Shown in pieces: positions 10,184 through 22,000 of a stretch of 64,000 bases of DNA (its first letter is position 1; each line of letters starts with the position of its first letter). Both the position numbers and the translations under genes were made by a program. The DNA is from Dioscorea cayenensis subsp. rotundata. Taxonomy: Eukaryota; Streptophyta; Magnoliopsida; Dioscoreales; Dioscoreaceae. The notes under the pieces are model-generated. The model did no database searches and was not told the DNA's origin. It saw only the letters and a program-made list of their open reading frames with translations. The stretch covers positions 620,001-684,000 of the forward strand of contig NC_052476.1 of NCBI RefSeq assembly GCF_009730915.1, read 5' to 3'.

Positions 10184-12950
10184 GGGCGAGGGGAAGCAAG
10201 TGTTTTGTTCCCTTGATAACCTGGTTTATTTATTATTAAAAAATAAAAATAAAAAATTTTCTAATTATCATTGCATCACAAAAAGAGGAAAAAACAATAA
10301 ATAACATATAAATATATAATCAAAAACATTTTATCCATTATTTTATTTTATTTTTCCCCTCACAAATATCAATTTTCCCGGGAATTTTTGCAATGCAGCC
10401 TTACTTAACTCTAATTTAAATTATTTATTTAAAAAGTGCTTAAATTTTAAATAATAAAAAAAACGAAACATGACAGACAATGATTAATTAAATTCCAACA
10501 AATGATAATTATGATGAAATAAACTCAGTTTCAATTCAAACGCCAAAATTAAATGGCTGGCACTGTAAAGATACAGGCCCAACAAAACACTCATACCACA
10601 AAAAGTGATACAAGATGCACAAAACAGACCACCAAATCCAAACAAACACAGAAACAAACCAACTGAGGATAAGAGGACATCCTCACAAACTCCCTCAAAG
10701 GAAAAACAGCTATCCCCATGCTACTCTCAGGTGCCTCCTCGGCAGCAGGGACCACCCCACCTGTCAGGATCCTCGGCTCCAGGAACTACAAGCTTCTCTT
10801 GACGACACCCATGGTATTCAAGAACCTCTCCTTCGCGTTATCTGCAAGACCATCAATCCAAAACAGAAACATGCTGTTAATATTTTGGATAATACGGCAC
10901 GCAGGAAGAATTTTCTTAGTCTTATTTTTCATGGGATTTCATTTTAGTTTGATGATGATTTGGCAAGCAATGACATAATCAGTGACGATATATACATTCA
11001 ATGAACCTCAGAATGAATGGGAAAGATTGACAAACACCGCACATAATAATAATAAATATAAATATCAAATTGAAATGGCATGGCAAATGACACACCTTAG
11101 ACATCACAAATGTTTTCACTTTCTAAAAAAGAAACAAATAATGTTGCAATTTGCAAACTTTGCATATAATAATAGTTTGCATTATTATAATATGGATAAC
11201 AAGTTTGAAGTATAATTAAATAAATTGAATTATTTGCTGTCAAACATTGGGATTATCACTTTTTCGTTGTCATGATGACAGAGAGAGAGAGAGAGAGAGA
11301 GACTTTAAAAGAAGCCATGCATTTTTTCAGTACACTGATTACATATGCTGTCCTTTCCAAGGACACACCCACAAGATAGTGATATACAAAAATAAAATTC
11401 AGCCCCAATGATTTTTTATTTAAATCATGCTGAAATGAAATTATGAAACTGACATTTTTCTTGAAACAAGAAGCAAGACTTCTACAAGTATCAATTGATT
11501 TCTAAACAAAATAAAATGTGCATTCAAAGATGATGAAATGCAAGATTTTTCAGTGGCACTGAAACTGGGAGGTTCAAACAAATCCATAAATCACTATTCT
11601 CACTATGTGATGTAATTTCAAAAGTCAGGTCATAATAGTCTTTTGAATGAACATAACCAAAGAACTGTTTGAAACATAAATATGAGTACCATATGAGTTG
11701 TCAAATAAAATACAAGTTCTCTCATTATTCATGTAAATGATAAGAAATTCAAGCATCAGTAGAAGGCAGTAAAGGTAAGCAGATTGCTAAAAGTCAATAA
11801 CTTATACAGAAAATGGTTACCTTTATGGATTTACTGCCCTTGAGGAGGAAGAGGATGATTGCATCACTGTTTCTTGTATGAGCAGTTGAATCTTCAAGCT
11901 AGCTGACAAGCAAATCATAATATCTTTCCAACTAAATTTATGATAATGAGACAATACCATAGATTTCCAAGTAGATGCCAGCAGATGCAATTGGATACAT
12001 ATAGCTAGAAGTAAAAGTTCAGCTATTAAGAAGATGCTTGAAAATTGAATTCACATATAGTTTCCCTGAAAAATGGTAGCTGTACCTCAGTAACACAGTC
12101 CTTGTCCTCTTGTACCTAAATGCTTTAGTGCACACAGCAACACATATAGCAACCGATAACTAGGACATGATTATGGTAGAAGTTGCATTAATGATTTCAC
12201 AATGTTGTATAAATTCAAATCATGGTAATGCATCTACACCAAATAACAAATGATCCGTATTAGGATTCAAACAAGTAGGTATACAAAGTACTAAATGAAG
12301 TAACTAAATGTCCAACCAGTAGTATGTCAAGCTTCATAAAATTAAGAATGCAACTCACATTTAAATCAATTGAAGTGATTTGATAGCAAGCAGAAAGCAG
12401 ATAAGAAAGGGATTAGAAGAATAGTTAGATGACCTCTGCCATAAATGAGCCATGTTCATCTATAAAAGTCAGTTCAGAGTTCATACCAAGTTCATTGTGC
12501 TAATAATAACACATTCTAGAGGCAACACGGAAATAGCAAAGACTTTCTGCTACTCATTAATTAAACATAATCATGATACAAGACTCCATACATTAGTTCG
12601 AAAATGCTAGAACTAATGAATGCCAATAGAGATTATGACATGAAAGAGCACCATATGAACATGCTAAACAAAAAAAGGACTAGATCATTTAACAAATCAA
12701 AATAATTTGCTTATAGAGGGAAATTACTCAGTCAACACATCATTGGATACAGCAGCTCAACAGATCACAAGCAATTCTCTATCCAACACAAAAAATTGTT
12801 TTCGGATCATCACAACCTTCATCAGCTAACAATGCAGCTTAGGATTCACTCCCTTGTTGTTAGATCCGGCAGCCAGAATAATACCCTCCAAGAATACAAA
12901 GAATATCCACTACCACAAAGATCAGTCAACAACATAACAAGCCAATACCA
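10184..12950. other. Intergenic / 3' flank of the EXO70 gene, possible non-coding exons
   Basis: No protein gene is recognised. A GA microsatellite lies at 11280-11302. On the minus strand three short segments have splice-like borders: one near 12089-12118 (TTTAG before, GAG|GTACAG after), one near 11820-11898 (GTCAG before, AAAG|GTAACC after) and one starting near 10842 (TTGCAG before). They could be introns in an EXO70 3' UTR or a non-coding RNA, but base composition alone does not prove this. Short + strand ORFs at 10605-11215 have no recognisable domain. Confidence 0.35.
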
Positions 12951-14795
12951 TCAGTGGGATCTCTTCCTGCCATGGACAGAAGGTGGACAACCTTCGAAGA
13001 AGTCCATCAATGCCATCTCAAGATCCTCAACAGAATACTTAATATACACCTCAGGATGACGACCACTTTCTATATGATGTCGAAATCGGCCAAGAAATGC
13101 CCTGTAAGCAGGCAATAACCTCTCTGATATCGAGATCCTTAGTTCCTCCCTGAGCTGAGGGTCTGGCACAAACCATGCAGCTTGAGTGCGATAAGCCTCA
13201 TCAAATGCTGCATTGAAGGCCTTAAACCTTTCCCTCAGAGTGGACTTTGAAACCCCTGAGGAAAAACTCCCACTAACATGAATTCCCTCATCTCGCAAGC
13301 AATGCAAGATTTTCACCCAAGCAGTCCTTTGATAACTGGTGGCCAATTGTCGGTATTTCCCAGTAAGCCTCCTCAAGTACTCATCTCCAATCATTCCTCT
13401 GAGCTCAGGCGAATCCTTGACTTTGTTGACAATGTAATGCAAGTTGTTCATCAGGAAAAGGTGTGACAAAGCAGCATCTTTGTATAGGCTAGCCTTGTTT
13501 TCCAGATTGTGTTGCAAAACAACAATGATCCAGACCAAGTGGGAGGCTAAAGGAGTTCGATTATCAAGGTCTGGGAAGTTGATTTCTGGATGATCTGTGG
13601 TCTCTTCCCCAGAGAACCTCGCCGAGGGAGTGGTGACAATGAGTTCATTCAGGGTTGGCTGATAATCGGAGATGAGACTGATGTAATTCATCACATAGCG
13701 AGTTAGGGGATGGAGTGTACCTCCGGGGACAGGGATCCTCGAGGCTTCACGAAGCACGGCATTCTCGAACTCGGAAAGGGTGCCCCTTGCGGCCTCGGCG
13801 AGCCGGGCAAGGATTTCCGCCGCCTGCGTGTGGATTGACTCGGCCGGGCCTGACCGGAAGATGGCAGCGATGTCGGGAAGGAGGTCGGACAGAGCGTCGT
13901 GGAGGTCGAGGATTTTGAATAGCTTCTCCGGGGACCTCCGGCCGATGCTGATGGCCTCTGGGAAAGACAGAAGCTGGATGGCGGCCCCCTTGACGGTCTC
14001 GGCGAATGGCGCATCAGCGGAGGAGGGAGTACCAAAAACTTGGTCGCAGAGCCGGCGCTCGCTGGCGAAAAGGACGCGAACGCAGGCGCGGGCTGCGCGG
14101 ATCCATCGGCGGATCTTAGCCTCCAGGGCCTCCCACTCGAGCCGCTGGACGTCACCGATGCTGAGCCTCTCCACACCGAGATGCCGCAGCCCGGTATCAA
14201 CCGCGGACTTGCGCGCGCTACTGTAAGCTTGTGCGCACTCCCTCGCGTACCCCGCCGCCACCATCCGCTCCGCGATGCTCCGCAGGTCCTGCACCGCGTC
14301 CGGAGGCACCAGATCGATCTCACGGATGCTGCTCGCCGATCGGGACGCGACCCTGGTCGATCCACCACCAGGGTCATCCTCCGCATCGGAGAGATTCCGG
14401 TCATGATCGTGATCATGATCATGATCGGACGAGAGGGAGGAGATGGAGAGCGAGCCGAGATCAAGCGATTCAAGGTCAGGTTCCGCGGAGCGGGACAAGA
14501 GAAGGTTGCGGAACTCATCCTCGAGTCTAGCCATGGCGATCTGAATAGTATTCGACGGGGATCGAGAGGGAGACGCCGGAGCAGGTGAGGAAGGTCCAAG
14601 GGATTGCCGGAGATGGTCAATAGCGCGGAGGTAAAGCTCGGCATCGGCGCGATCAGAGCCATCAAAGAGCATACGATCGTGGGAAGGGGAAGCCACCGGG
14701 TCCCATCGATGGATGAGCTGCTCAGCAGCCTCAACGTCGGCGATCGCCATCGCCGGAGACGGCATCGCGGCCTCGGAGGAGCCGGACGAGGCCAT
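12951..14795 (-). CDS. EXO70B: Exocyst subunit EXO70, B-type
   Basis: A single 614-codon exon encodes an EXO70 protein, the exocyst subunit that binds membrane phosphoinositides and guides tethering of secretory vesicles at the plasma membrane. Family blocks are seen in order: RMLFDG and AELYLRAID near the N-terminus, ARLEDEFRNLL, SSIREIDLV, RRLGxx-like LRHLGVERLSIGDVQRLEW, ETVKGAAIQLLSFPEA, SPEKLFKILDLHDALSDLLP, LTRYVMNYI, SLYKDAALSHLFLMNNLHYI, VSKSTLRERFKAFN and RHHIESGRHPEVYIKYSVED in the conserved C-terminal domain. Similarity to Arabidopsis EXO70B1 (about 620 residues, linked to autophagy and immunity) suggests the B clade. The N-terminal third is strongly GC-rich while the end is AT-richer. 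An imperfect His-Asp repeat (HDHDHDHD, about residues 123-130) comes from an ATC/ATG-type triplet repeat. The frame is intact. Confidence 0.92.
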   Translation of the reverse strand: MASSGSSEAAMPSPAMAIADVEAAEQLIHRWDPVASPSHDRMLFDGSDRADAELYLRAIDHLRQSLGPSSPAPASPSRSPSNTIQIAMARLEDEFRNLLLSRSAEPDLESLDLGSLSISSLSSDHDHDHDHDRNLSDAEDDPGGGSTRVASRSASSIREIDLVPPDAVQDLRSIAERMVAAGYARECAQAYSSARKSAVDTGLRHLGVERLSIGDVQRLEWEALEAKIRRWIRAARACVRVLFASERRLCDQVFGTPSSADAPFAETVKGAAIQLLSFPEAISIGRRSPEKLFKILDLHDALSDLLPDIAAIFRSGPAESIHTQAAEILARLAEAARGTLSEFENAVLREASRIPVPGGTLHPLTRYVMNYISLISDYQPTLNELIVTTPSARFSGEETTDHPEINFPDLDNRTPLASHLVWIIVVLQHNLENKASLYKDAALSHLFLMNNLHYIVNKVKDSPELRGMIGDEYLRRLTGKYRQLATSYQRTAWVKILHCLRDEGIHVSGSFSSGVSKSTLRERFKAFNAAFDEAYRTQAAWFVPDPQLREELRISISERLLPAYRAFLGRFRHHIESGRHPEVYIKYSVEDLEMALMDFFEGCPPSVHGRKRSH

Positions 14796-15170
14796 GGAAC
14801 TCGAGGAGATCGGGTGGTGAGATTTGAAGGCTAGTTTTCCGGCTTAGAATTATTTGAAGGCTTTTTGGTCGCGAGAAAACAGCGCCATGGCTTTTGTCTT
14901 CATCTCTCTCCCTGCGAAATTACCACATTACCCACCCCTCCGTAGACGAATCACCGTACCACTAGCATTAAATCCGTTTGACACGTGGCATAACAAGGGT
15001 AGTTCAGGTAATTCATGCGTCGTTGTTCTTGGGCTCGGTGTGCGAAGGGTGGTAGAGGTTGGGCTTTTACATTGCTATTGAAGCGAGAGGTTTGACTTTG
15101 ACTTGAGAGAATATTCCGGCAGCACGTGAGCTGCGCATGATAGGTGATGGCCGGACGCCACGTGTGCTTT
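14796..15170 (-). promoter_or_regulatory. EXO70B upstream region with G-boxes and W-boxes
   Basis: Three CACGTG cores occur at 14982-14987 (inside ACACGTGGCA, an ABRE-like context), 15123-15128 and 15159-15164. A pair of TTGAC W-box cores lies at about 15091-15102 (TTTGACTTTGACTT on the + strand). G-box/ABRE motifs bind bZIP and bHLH factors and W-boxes bind WRKY factors, so ABA, light or immune control is a reasonable inference. The region also lies about 1 kb upstream of the divergent PPR gene, so it could serve either gene. Confidence 0.5.
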
Positions 15171-16193
15171 GAGATTGCTGATCTCGCTTGGATTGGTGAT
15201 CTGGCGGGCTTGTGGAATTCCTGGGCCGTGAACAAATGGAGCGGTGGTCTTGGTTGTGGGCCCATCACTTGAGGGTTGTAATTTTGAATTTTGAGTGGAC
15301 TTTTTGGAAAAATTGACAAGCGCTTTTGCAGAGGAACCCTTGCATGTTGTATAATTATCAACAATGATATGAAAGGTGAAAATAATGAGAGAATCTCATA
15401 ATAGAAGCCTTTCATTTCATAGTGAGGCCCCCCATCCTGCCATCCATCCATCATATTAGCTGAGCTAAGATGTTGTTTTTCTTTGTCGTTTTCCTTTTTT
15501 TTATATAATAAATTATGGTTTTTTATCCATAAAAAAATAAAATATTATGTGATGAGATAAGGTGGCGATGATGGGCTCGTATGAACTGGCTTTCTTGAAT
15601 TCATGCCTATTGGTCAATCAATCCATTCAAATTATGGAATGTTCCCAGTGAGACGGATGTATGAAAGACTAGAGTATTTTACTTATATATATATATTTAT
15701 AAATGTAATCTTCTAGAATTTATACTTCGCAGAGTTGTTATACCGATAAGGATTTGATTATTTTTCAACAATAAACATAATTAAATCAGTTTTTTACACT
15801 ATATATATATATTTTTCAACATAAGAAAATACCTTGTTGTTTTATATAATTTGAATACTCTTTTTTTCCAACTTTATATTTTTCAACAATTTCTTGTATT
15901 GTTTGTCAATCTAGTATGTCCAGTCAAAAATGCATTAAAAAACTCCAAAACTACTACTTTATTTTATGACCTTCATTGGAAAATTATTATTATACATATT
16001 TTTACTTAAAAAAATAATTTTTTATTTAAATGATATTTATTAGTTAATTATTAATTATAAATATAGTTTAAACCATTTATGTAAGTAGGAATATTACTGT
16101 TTATTAAGATTTGTTTATCACCGTTGGATGTTGATCAAACGGTATATAGATATATATATAACGGTGAGAGTTATAGTTACTGCTTACTAGAAC
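15171..16193. other. AT-rich divergent intergenic region, PPR promoter side
   Basis: Lies between EXO70B (minus) and the PPR gene (plus). Apart from a TA-rich stretch at 16143-16160 (TATATAGATATATATATAAC), about 35-50 bp before the PPR start codon and a candidate TATA region, I see only AT-rich low-complexity sequence and short TA runs. Confidence 0.5.
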
Positions 16194-17932
16194 ATGCGAA
16201 GCAATCCATGGCTAACAAGGCTCGTGTGCGCTCGTTCTCACGCTCTAAGCTCTGCTTCGTTTCACACGTACCACTTGTCCTGCGCGCTCGATGCGTGCGC
16301 CGACGCGTGCGATCTCCGCGCCGGCGCGGCCGTGCACGCACAAGCCCTCCAACTCCACCATTCCTTTTCAATCTCGAACAAACTCCTCAAGCTCTACAGT
16401 GTTTGTGGCCATTTCCATCTCGCCTACAAACTGTTCGACAAAATGCCTCAACGAGACATAGTCTCATTCAACACCATGATCACCGCCTCCGTCCGCGCGC
16501 GCCGTGCCACGCTCATCTCCGTCGATCTGTATTCCCGAATGCGAGCCGAGAATGTGCATCCCGACCACATCACAATCTCAGCGCTGCTCGGCGCTTCCAG
16601 TCATGTCAAGTGCCCGCATTTCATCGAACAACTCCACGCTCACGCCATTCACTTGGGTCTTTAGCTCCAATGGCTTCGTCGGAAGCGCTTTGGTGAATGG
16701 ATACGAGAGATACCGAGGTCTGGATGAAGCTTTCCGTGCATTCCAGGACATTGCTGAACTGGATTTGGTCTCTTGGAATGTTATGATCGATGCGTGCGCA
16801 CGGAGCAACAACAAACGCCGCGCAGTGGATGTCTTCTCCCACGCGAGACGTTGTAGTGAGAGCTTGGATAGCTTCAGCTTGACAAGTGTTCTCAAATCTT
16901 GTTCTGAGCTTCAAGACTTAAGACTCGGCATTCAGCTACATTGCATTGGTTTGAAACTTGGATTGGATTCAGAAACACCATTTGGGAATTCACTTGTGAC
17001 AATGTATTCAAGATGTGACGGTAAAATGGATTCCGCCGTTCAAGTTTTTCGACGAATTCCATCGCCGAACATTGTCTCATGGACCGCAATTATTTCGGGG
17101 CTGGCTCAAGATTCATTGGCACAAGAAGCCATTAGATACTACAAAATGATGTTGAGTGCAGGTGTCATTGAGAATGAGTTTTGCTTTGCAAGTGTACTCC
17201 CTGCATACAGCATTGTTGCAAGATTGGAGCAGGGTAGACAAGCTCATGCTAGAATCATTAAATCGGTATATCAATCCGATACCGTGGTTGGAAATGCACT
17301 CATTGATATGTACTTCAAGTGTGGTTGTATGGAAGATGCTAAATTGGCATTTGAGACGATGAAAATCATCGATACGGTATCATGGACAGTGATGATACTT
17401 GGGTTTGGTCAGCATGGTAAAGGTTTGGAAGCAATTGAGATTTTTCGAGCAATGGAATGCAAAGGATTCAAGCCGGATAATGTCACATTTCTTGCTGTTC
17501 TATCTGCATGTAGTCATGGGGGTTTAATACAAGAAGGACTAGATATTTTCCGTTCAATGACCGATGATTACTGCTATAACCCGAAACAGAGAGCATTATG
17601 CTTGCATTATCGATATGTTTGGTCGTGCTGGAGAATTCAAAGAGGCGGAAAAGTTCATTAAGGAGCATGGGATTGAATCTGATTCATTGGCATGGGAAGC
17701 ACTTCTTGGTGCTTGTGGAATGCATGGGGAGAAAGAACTTGGTGAAAAATCAGCAAAAGAAGTTATGAAGTTAGAACCAGAGAAAGATGGACCATATGTT
17801 TTGTTATCAAATTTGTATGCAGAGAAGAGAATGTGGGAAGAGAAGGATATATTGAGGCAAAGATTGGATATCTCTGGGCTAAAGAAGGCAACTGCAAGTA
17901 GCTGGTTTTCATGCATGAAAGATGATTCCTGA
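16194..17932 (+). pseudogene. Pentatricopeptide repeat protein (PLS class, E type) with two frameshifts
   Basis: PPR proteins bind organellar RNA by tandem 31-36-residue helical hairpins; PLS/E members mostly serve C-to-U editing in mitochondria or plastids. The intronless frame starts at ATG 16194 and would encode about 578 residues. PPR signatures recur: DIVSFNTMITASVR, DLVSWNVMIDACAR, NIVSWTAIISGLAQ, VVGNALIDMYFKCGCMEDA and TVSWTVMILGFGQHG. They end in an E/E+ region (LLGACGMHGE, LEPEKDGPYVLLSNLYAE). No DYW deaminase follows. The frame is lost at 16658-16664 (TTT before AG, making TAG) and again near 17588-17591 (CAGAGAG before CATTATGC), each by one extra base. Codon meaning continues on both sides, so decay is recent or these are assembly errors. 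The 5' third is very GC-rich, the 3' part AT-rich. Confidence 0.88.
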
Positions 17933-18459
17933 ATTCCATTATTTTGGGAAACTTATAATTTTTGGCTATTTGGTTAAATGTGTATGATATGCATACCACC
18001 ATAAAAATTATATAAAATACCTTTTTTGCTGTGAAATCACAGATTTTGTCTAATGGTTAATCATTTTTACTCTTAAGGTTGGTATACTATATATATATAC
18101 GTCTATATAAATGATTAAACTACTAGTTTATTTCTTTGAAAAAAGTACATTATAAAACTTGAGATATTAAAAATACAACTGTACAAGGATAGACTTAAAC
18201 GATTGCCTGAGATGAGATACTCAACCGGTGCATTAGTCCAAGTCAACTGGTGCATAAGTCCAAGTCAACTGCGTGTGGTATAAATTATAAAAGCTTAGAA
18301 AAGTTGAGATTTTATTTGATTGTTGAGTCTTGAGATTTATCCTAAATAATTTTTTTTTAGTTTGTGGGTATATAATAATATAGATGAGGATGTGAAATAT
18401 ATTTTTAGTTATCAAGTCCAATTCACTAAAAAAAATTTAAAATGGATATGCATCATATT
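17933..18459. other. Intergenic, PPR 3' flank
   Basis: AT-rich sequence with a short TA run near 18091-18099 and a local direct repeat at 18233-18268 (GCATTAGTCCAAGTCAACTG against GCATAAGTCCAAGTCAACTG, 20 bp with one mismatch). Nothing else is recognised. Confidence 0.5.
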
Positions 18460-18790
18460 TATTTATTTTTTTTTAAAAAAAATGTGGATAAACCACATCT
18501 TTATTGAAATAGCAAAGGATACAGTAGAACAGTAATCTCACCATAGGTGAAGAACAAAACTAAGTGGTGAGGAACAAAAACTAAGACTAACATAATGCAA
18601 AAAAGCGAGGAAAAGATCAAAAGATAGGAAAAGTCGAAAAAAACACTCGGATCCTGATCATCGTCCGGTCAGGACAGTGTAGGGACTACTCCTGTGCTAC
18701 ATCTGAATCTTGATCACCAGAATGAGTGGAGACTCTGGCACTAAGGAAATTGAGGGAGGCTAAAGAAAACCAAGAGAGCAGCATGTTAGC
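18460..18790 (-). mobile_element. 5'-truncated LINE (L1-like) 3' end with 14-bp target-site duplication
   Basis: The 14-mer ATATGCATCATATT occurs exactly at 18446-18459 and 18791-18804, flanking a 331-bp insert. On the minus strand the insert begins within an open frame ending at a TAG near 18687-18689 (residues ...STHSGDQDSDVAQE). It continues into a T-rich 3' UTR with AATAAA and TGTGGTTTATCCACA, and finishes in an A-run. That tail is characteristic of plant L1-type elements. Long target duplication, poly(A) and 5' truncation together point to target-primed reverse transcription. Confidence 0.85.
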
Positions 18791-19028
18791 ATATGCATCA
18801 TATTGATGTACCCAAAAATTTTTTTTTTTTAAAAGTAAAAAGTATTTTGATAAGTTTGAAATTGTGTATAAATAATTTTGAGTTTTTGAAGGGGCAATTA
18901 GTAAAATCTTTGCCAAAAGCAAAACTCCTTCCCAAGTCGCCACCGCGCAGTCATAAGCAACAGTGACTCAGATCCAGCTTTCTACTCTGTCGCTCTCTCT
19001 TCTCCAGAGAGCTCTGCTGAGATCTCCA

Positions 19029-22000
19029 ATGGCGTGGCACTACCGATCCAGTAGCCCAGCTTGGGTTGTGATTCTGCTCGTCCTTCTCCTCTTCTTTGCT
19101 GCTGATGCCTCTGTTCATGACTACACCGGGGAGAAGTTCGCGGCGAAGGGAAATGCTTTCGTGCTTCATGGTGGTAGTGAGGGTCTTTACGCTTCGGTTC
19201 CCAGCACTAATTCTACGCTACCGGACAACGGGGATTCATCCATTCGGTAATCCGTTTGTCATTAGTTTTCTCTGTTCTCTTTCAGATCTGTGTTGTTTTG
19301 CTGGTTATGCTTGGATTTGTAGCTTTTTTCTTTTTATTTTTCTTTTCTGGGGCTTGGGATTGTGAGAATTTGGGGTTTTTGTTGAATTTGATATCATTGG
19401 CATTATCTGGATCTGCGTTAAAAATTGTTGTTTTATATTAGTATAGTCATCTTAATGCGATTTAGTGATTATTTATAGTACTACAATGTGAGCTGAATGG
19501 AAATTAGGAATAAAGGAAGCGTTTTGATGCCAATTGAGCTGTAGACTGATGCCTTGGAGACTGAGATTGTTGTAGTTATTGGTATGCTTGAATTGAAGCT
19601 GACGAAATATTTAAACAAGACAAACTAGTAACTAGGAACAGTTGGAGTAGGGTAAAGATCAGATTTTGGCAACCTTTAGCAGCTCTAGTTAAACTCTATA
19701 TGTCTCAATTTATGGCAATGGCTATGCTGTAGATATATTTGTTGCAAGATATGAATATATAGGGATCAAGTTGTAAGTTGAAATTTTGGCATAGAAAGAG
19801 GAAGTTCATGGATATTTTGATTTTGTACACAATGTGAAGCATTTGGTACTTTCTGCATACAGTTCTCCACTCTTCCTTTCTATGTTATTGTTGTTTTTTG
19901 GGTTATTTTTCACAAACAGATTTGAGAAGATTATATTTACAAGGCCAGAGGAAGAGGCTTCCTTGAAGAAAGACAGTGACAAGGTGATAGTTCAGGCCAT
20001 AGTTTTTGAGGTAGAAGATCGTGATACAATTGGAGGCTCAGCTTACGGAGGTCAGAAGGCTGTTTGCTGCACACCAGATCTAGCAAAATTGGGTGTTTGC
20101 ATTGAGGGCACAATCATTTATCGTGCGTCCACCCGGAACCCTAATTGGCCACAAGTCTTCACCGCTTCATTTGAAGGAAGAGCTCTAGTTGCAACATTAG
20201 CACCAGAAACTATTCACATCACAAGAACTGGAATGTATAATTTGTACTTTATTCATTGTGATCCTTCCCTTGATGGGCTGGTTATAGATGGGAAGACTAT
20301 ATGGAAGAACCCCACTGGTTACCTACCTGGAAGGATGGCTCCTCTCATGAATTTCTTTGGGTTCATGTCTCTTGCCTTTGTGGTGCTTGGGCTCTTTTGG
20401 TTTTCTCAGTATGCAAGGTTTTGGAGGGAAGTCATGCCACTGCAGAATTGCGTAACACTTGTCATTGCATTGGGCATGTTTGAAATGGCATTGTGGTACT
20501 TTGAATATGCAGAATTCAATGAAACTGGTATCCGTCCAAGGGGGATAACATTTTGGGCCGTGACATTTGGTGCTATTAAACGGACAATTGCCCGTGTGCT
20601 TATCCTTGTTGTTTCAATGGGATTTGGAGTTGTGAGACCCACTCTTGGTGGTCTTACCTCGAAGGTGATGATGCTTGGAACAACCTTTTTCTTAGCTTCT
20701 GAGGTTCTTGAATTGGTAGAGAATGTAGGTGCGGTAAGCGATCTTTCTGGAAAAGCAAGGCTATTCTTGGTTCTTCCTGTGGCTCTATTGGATGCATTCT
20801 TCATTCTTTGGATTTTTAGGTCCCTCGCCAAAACATTGGACAAGCTTCAGGTATGCATTTTTGCTGAATTTGCATTGATATTTGGGGTTTTACACATCCC
20901 TACTGCACTTCCTTTTTTTGCGGCTTCTGTTGTACCGATTATGCTATGCTTATGCCGTCTTTTGCTTTGGACAGTCTAGAAGATTGATGGTCAAGTTAGA
21001 CATATACAGGAAGTTCACAAATGCATTGGCTGTTGCTGTCCTTGTATCCGTCGGTTGGATCTGCTATGAGGTAACACAACTTCCATTGCTTGTGCATTTT
21101 AATGTTAGGAACTTCACCATTTCTTATGCTTGGGAGGAGATCAATCTGGTGCTTGATCACATATTAAAATTGTTAATGCTAGTCTTACTATTAAGACTTT
21201 TCATAATTTTGTGGTGTGTTCTGCTGGTGGTAAAGAACCTTGTTATTGTCTTTGTACAGCTATATTTCAAATCAACAGATGTATATAATGGGCGATGGCA
21301 AAGTGCCTGGATCATTCCTGCCTTCTGGCATGTCCTCTCCTTCTCTCTTCTGTGTGTTATTTGTGCACTTTGGGCACCTTCCCAAAACTCAATGAGGTGA
21401 GTCCCCTACATTGCACATGTTTATTATTTTCTCTTATGACTTGTTTTGATTTTGATTTTGATTTTTGATTTTTGATTTTTATTTTTCAAATGAATTTTCT
21501 ATCAAATTACTTTAACAGTTCCTTGTTTTATGCACACAATTAAGATACAAAATTTGACATCTTTGTAATGGTGATGCTACTATTTGTTATGTTGTTGTGC
21601 TAAAAATGTGATTTGATTATTGTGGAACAAGCCTATTTTGTGTATTGCTAACATTTGTTTCCTTGTTTTTACAAACAACATGTCATTCATGTCACCAGGT
21701 TACTATTTGTGAAAATTTTTGCTTAAACTGTTCTGAAGTGCCATTTCTTCATCATATAAACTGTCATATGGCCATTTTGCGTCTTTAGATTTAGATAATC
21801 TTGTGTAAGATTTTCCAACTCGAGAAAAGATAGCAAGAGAAACTACAGAGATATATTCTGGAACTCAAATCTTTGTTAAACAAATGGATTTACTTTGGAG
21901 AGTAGCAGAAATGAGAATGATAACAAATTTTTGTTGCAATTGTTATGTGGAAGTCAAATCTTATCTCTTATCTTTATCTAGCAATCTTATAAGGCTGTGT

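Noticed and set aside
10605-11215. Overlapping small + strand ORFs
   Set aside because: No start context, domain or codon pattern; the region reads more like transcript tail sequence on the other strand.
13715-14588. Several + strand ORFs antisense to EXO70B
   Set aside because: GC-rich antisense shadows without any recognisable motif.
13703-14734. 343-codon ORF on the minus strand overlapping EXO70B
   Set aside because: It is a different frame of the GC-rich EXO70B exon, with low-complexity Ser/Arg/Pro content and no domain; the EXO70 frame explains the sequence.
18963-19028. N-terminal extension of the seven-TM protein from GTG
   Set aside because: The first ATG at 19029 leads straight into a signal peptide; nuclear plant genes rarely start at GTG.
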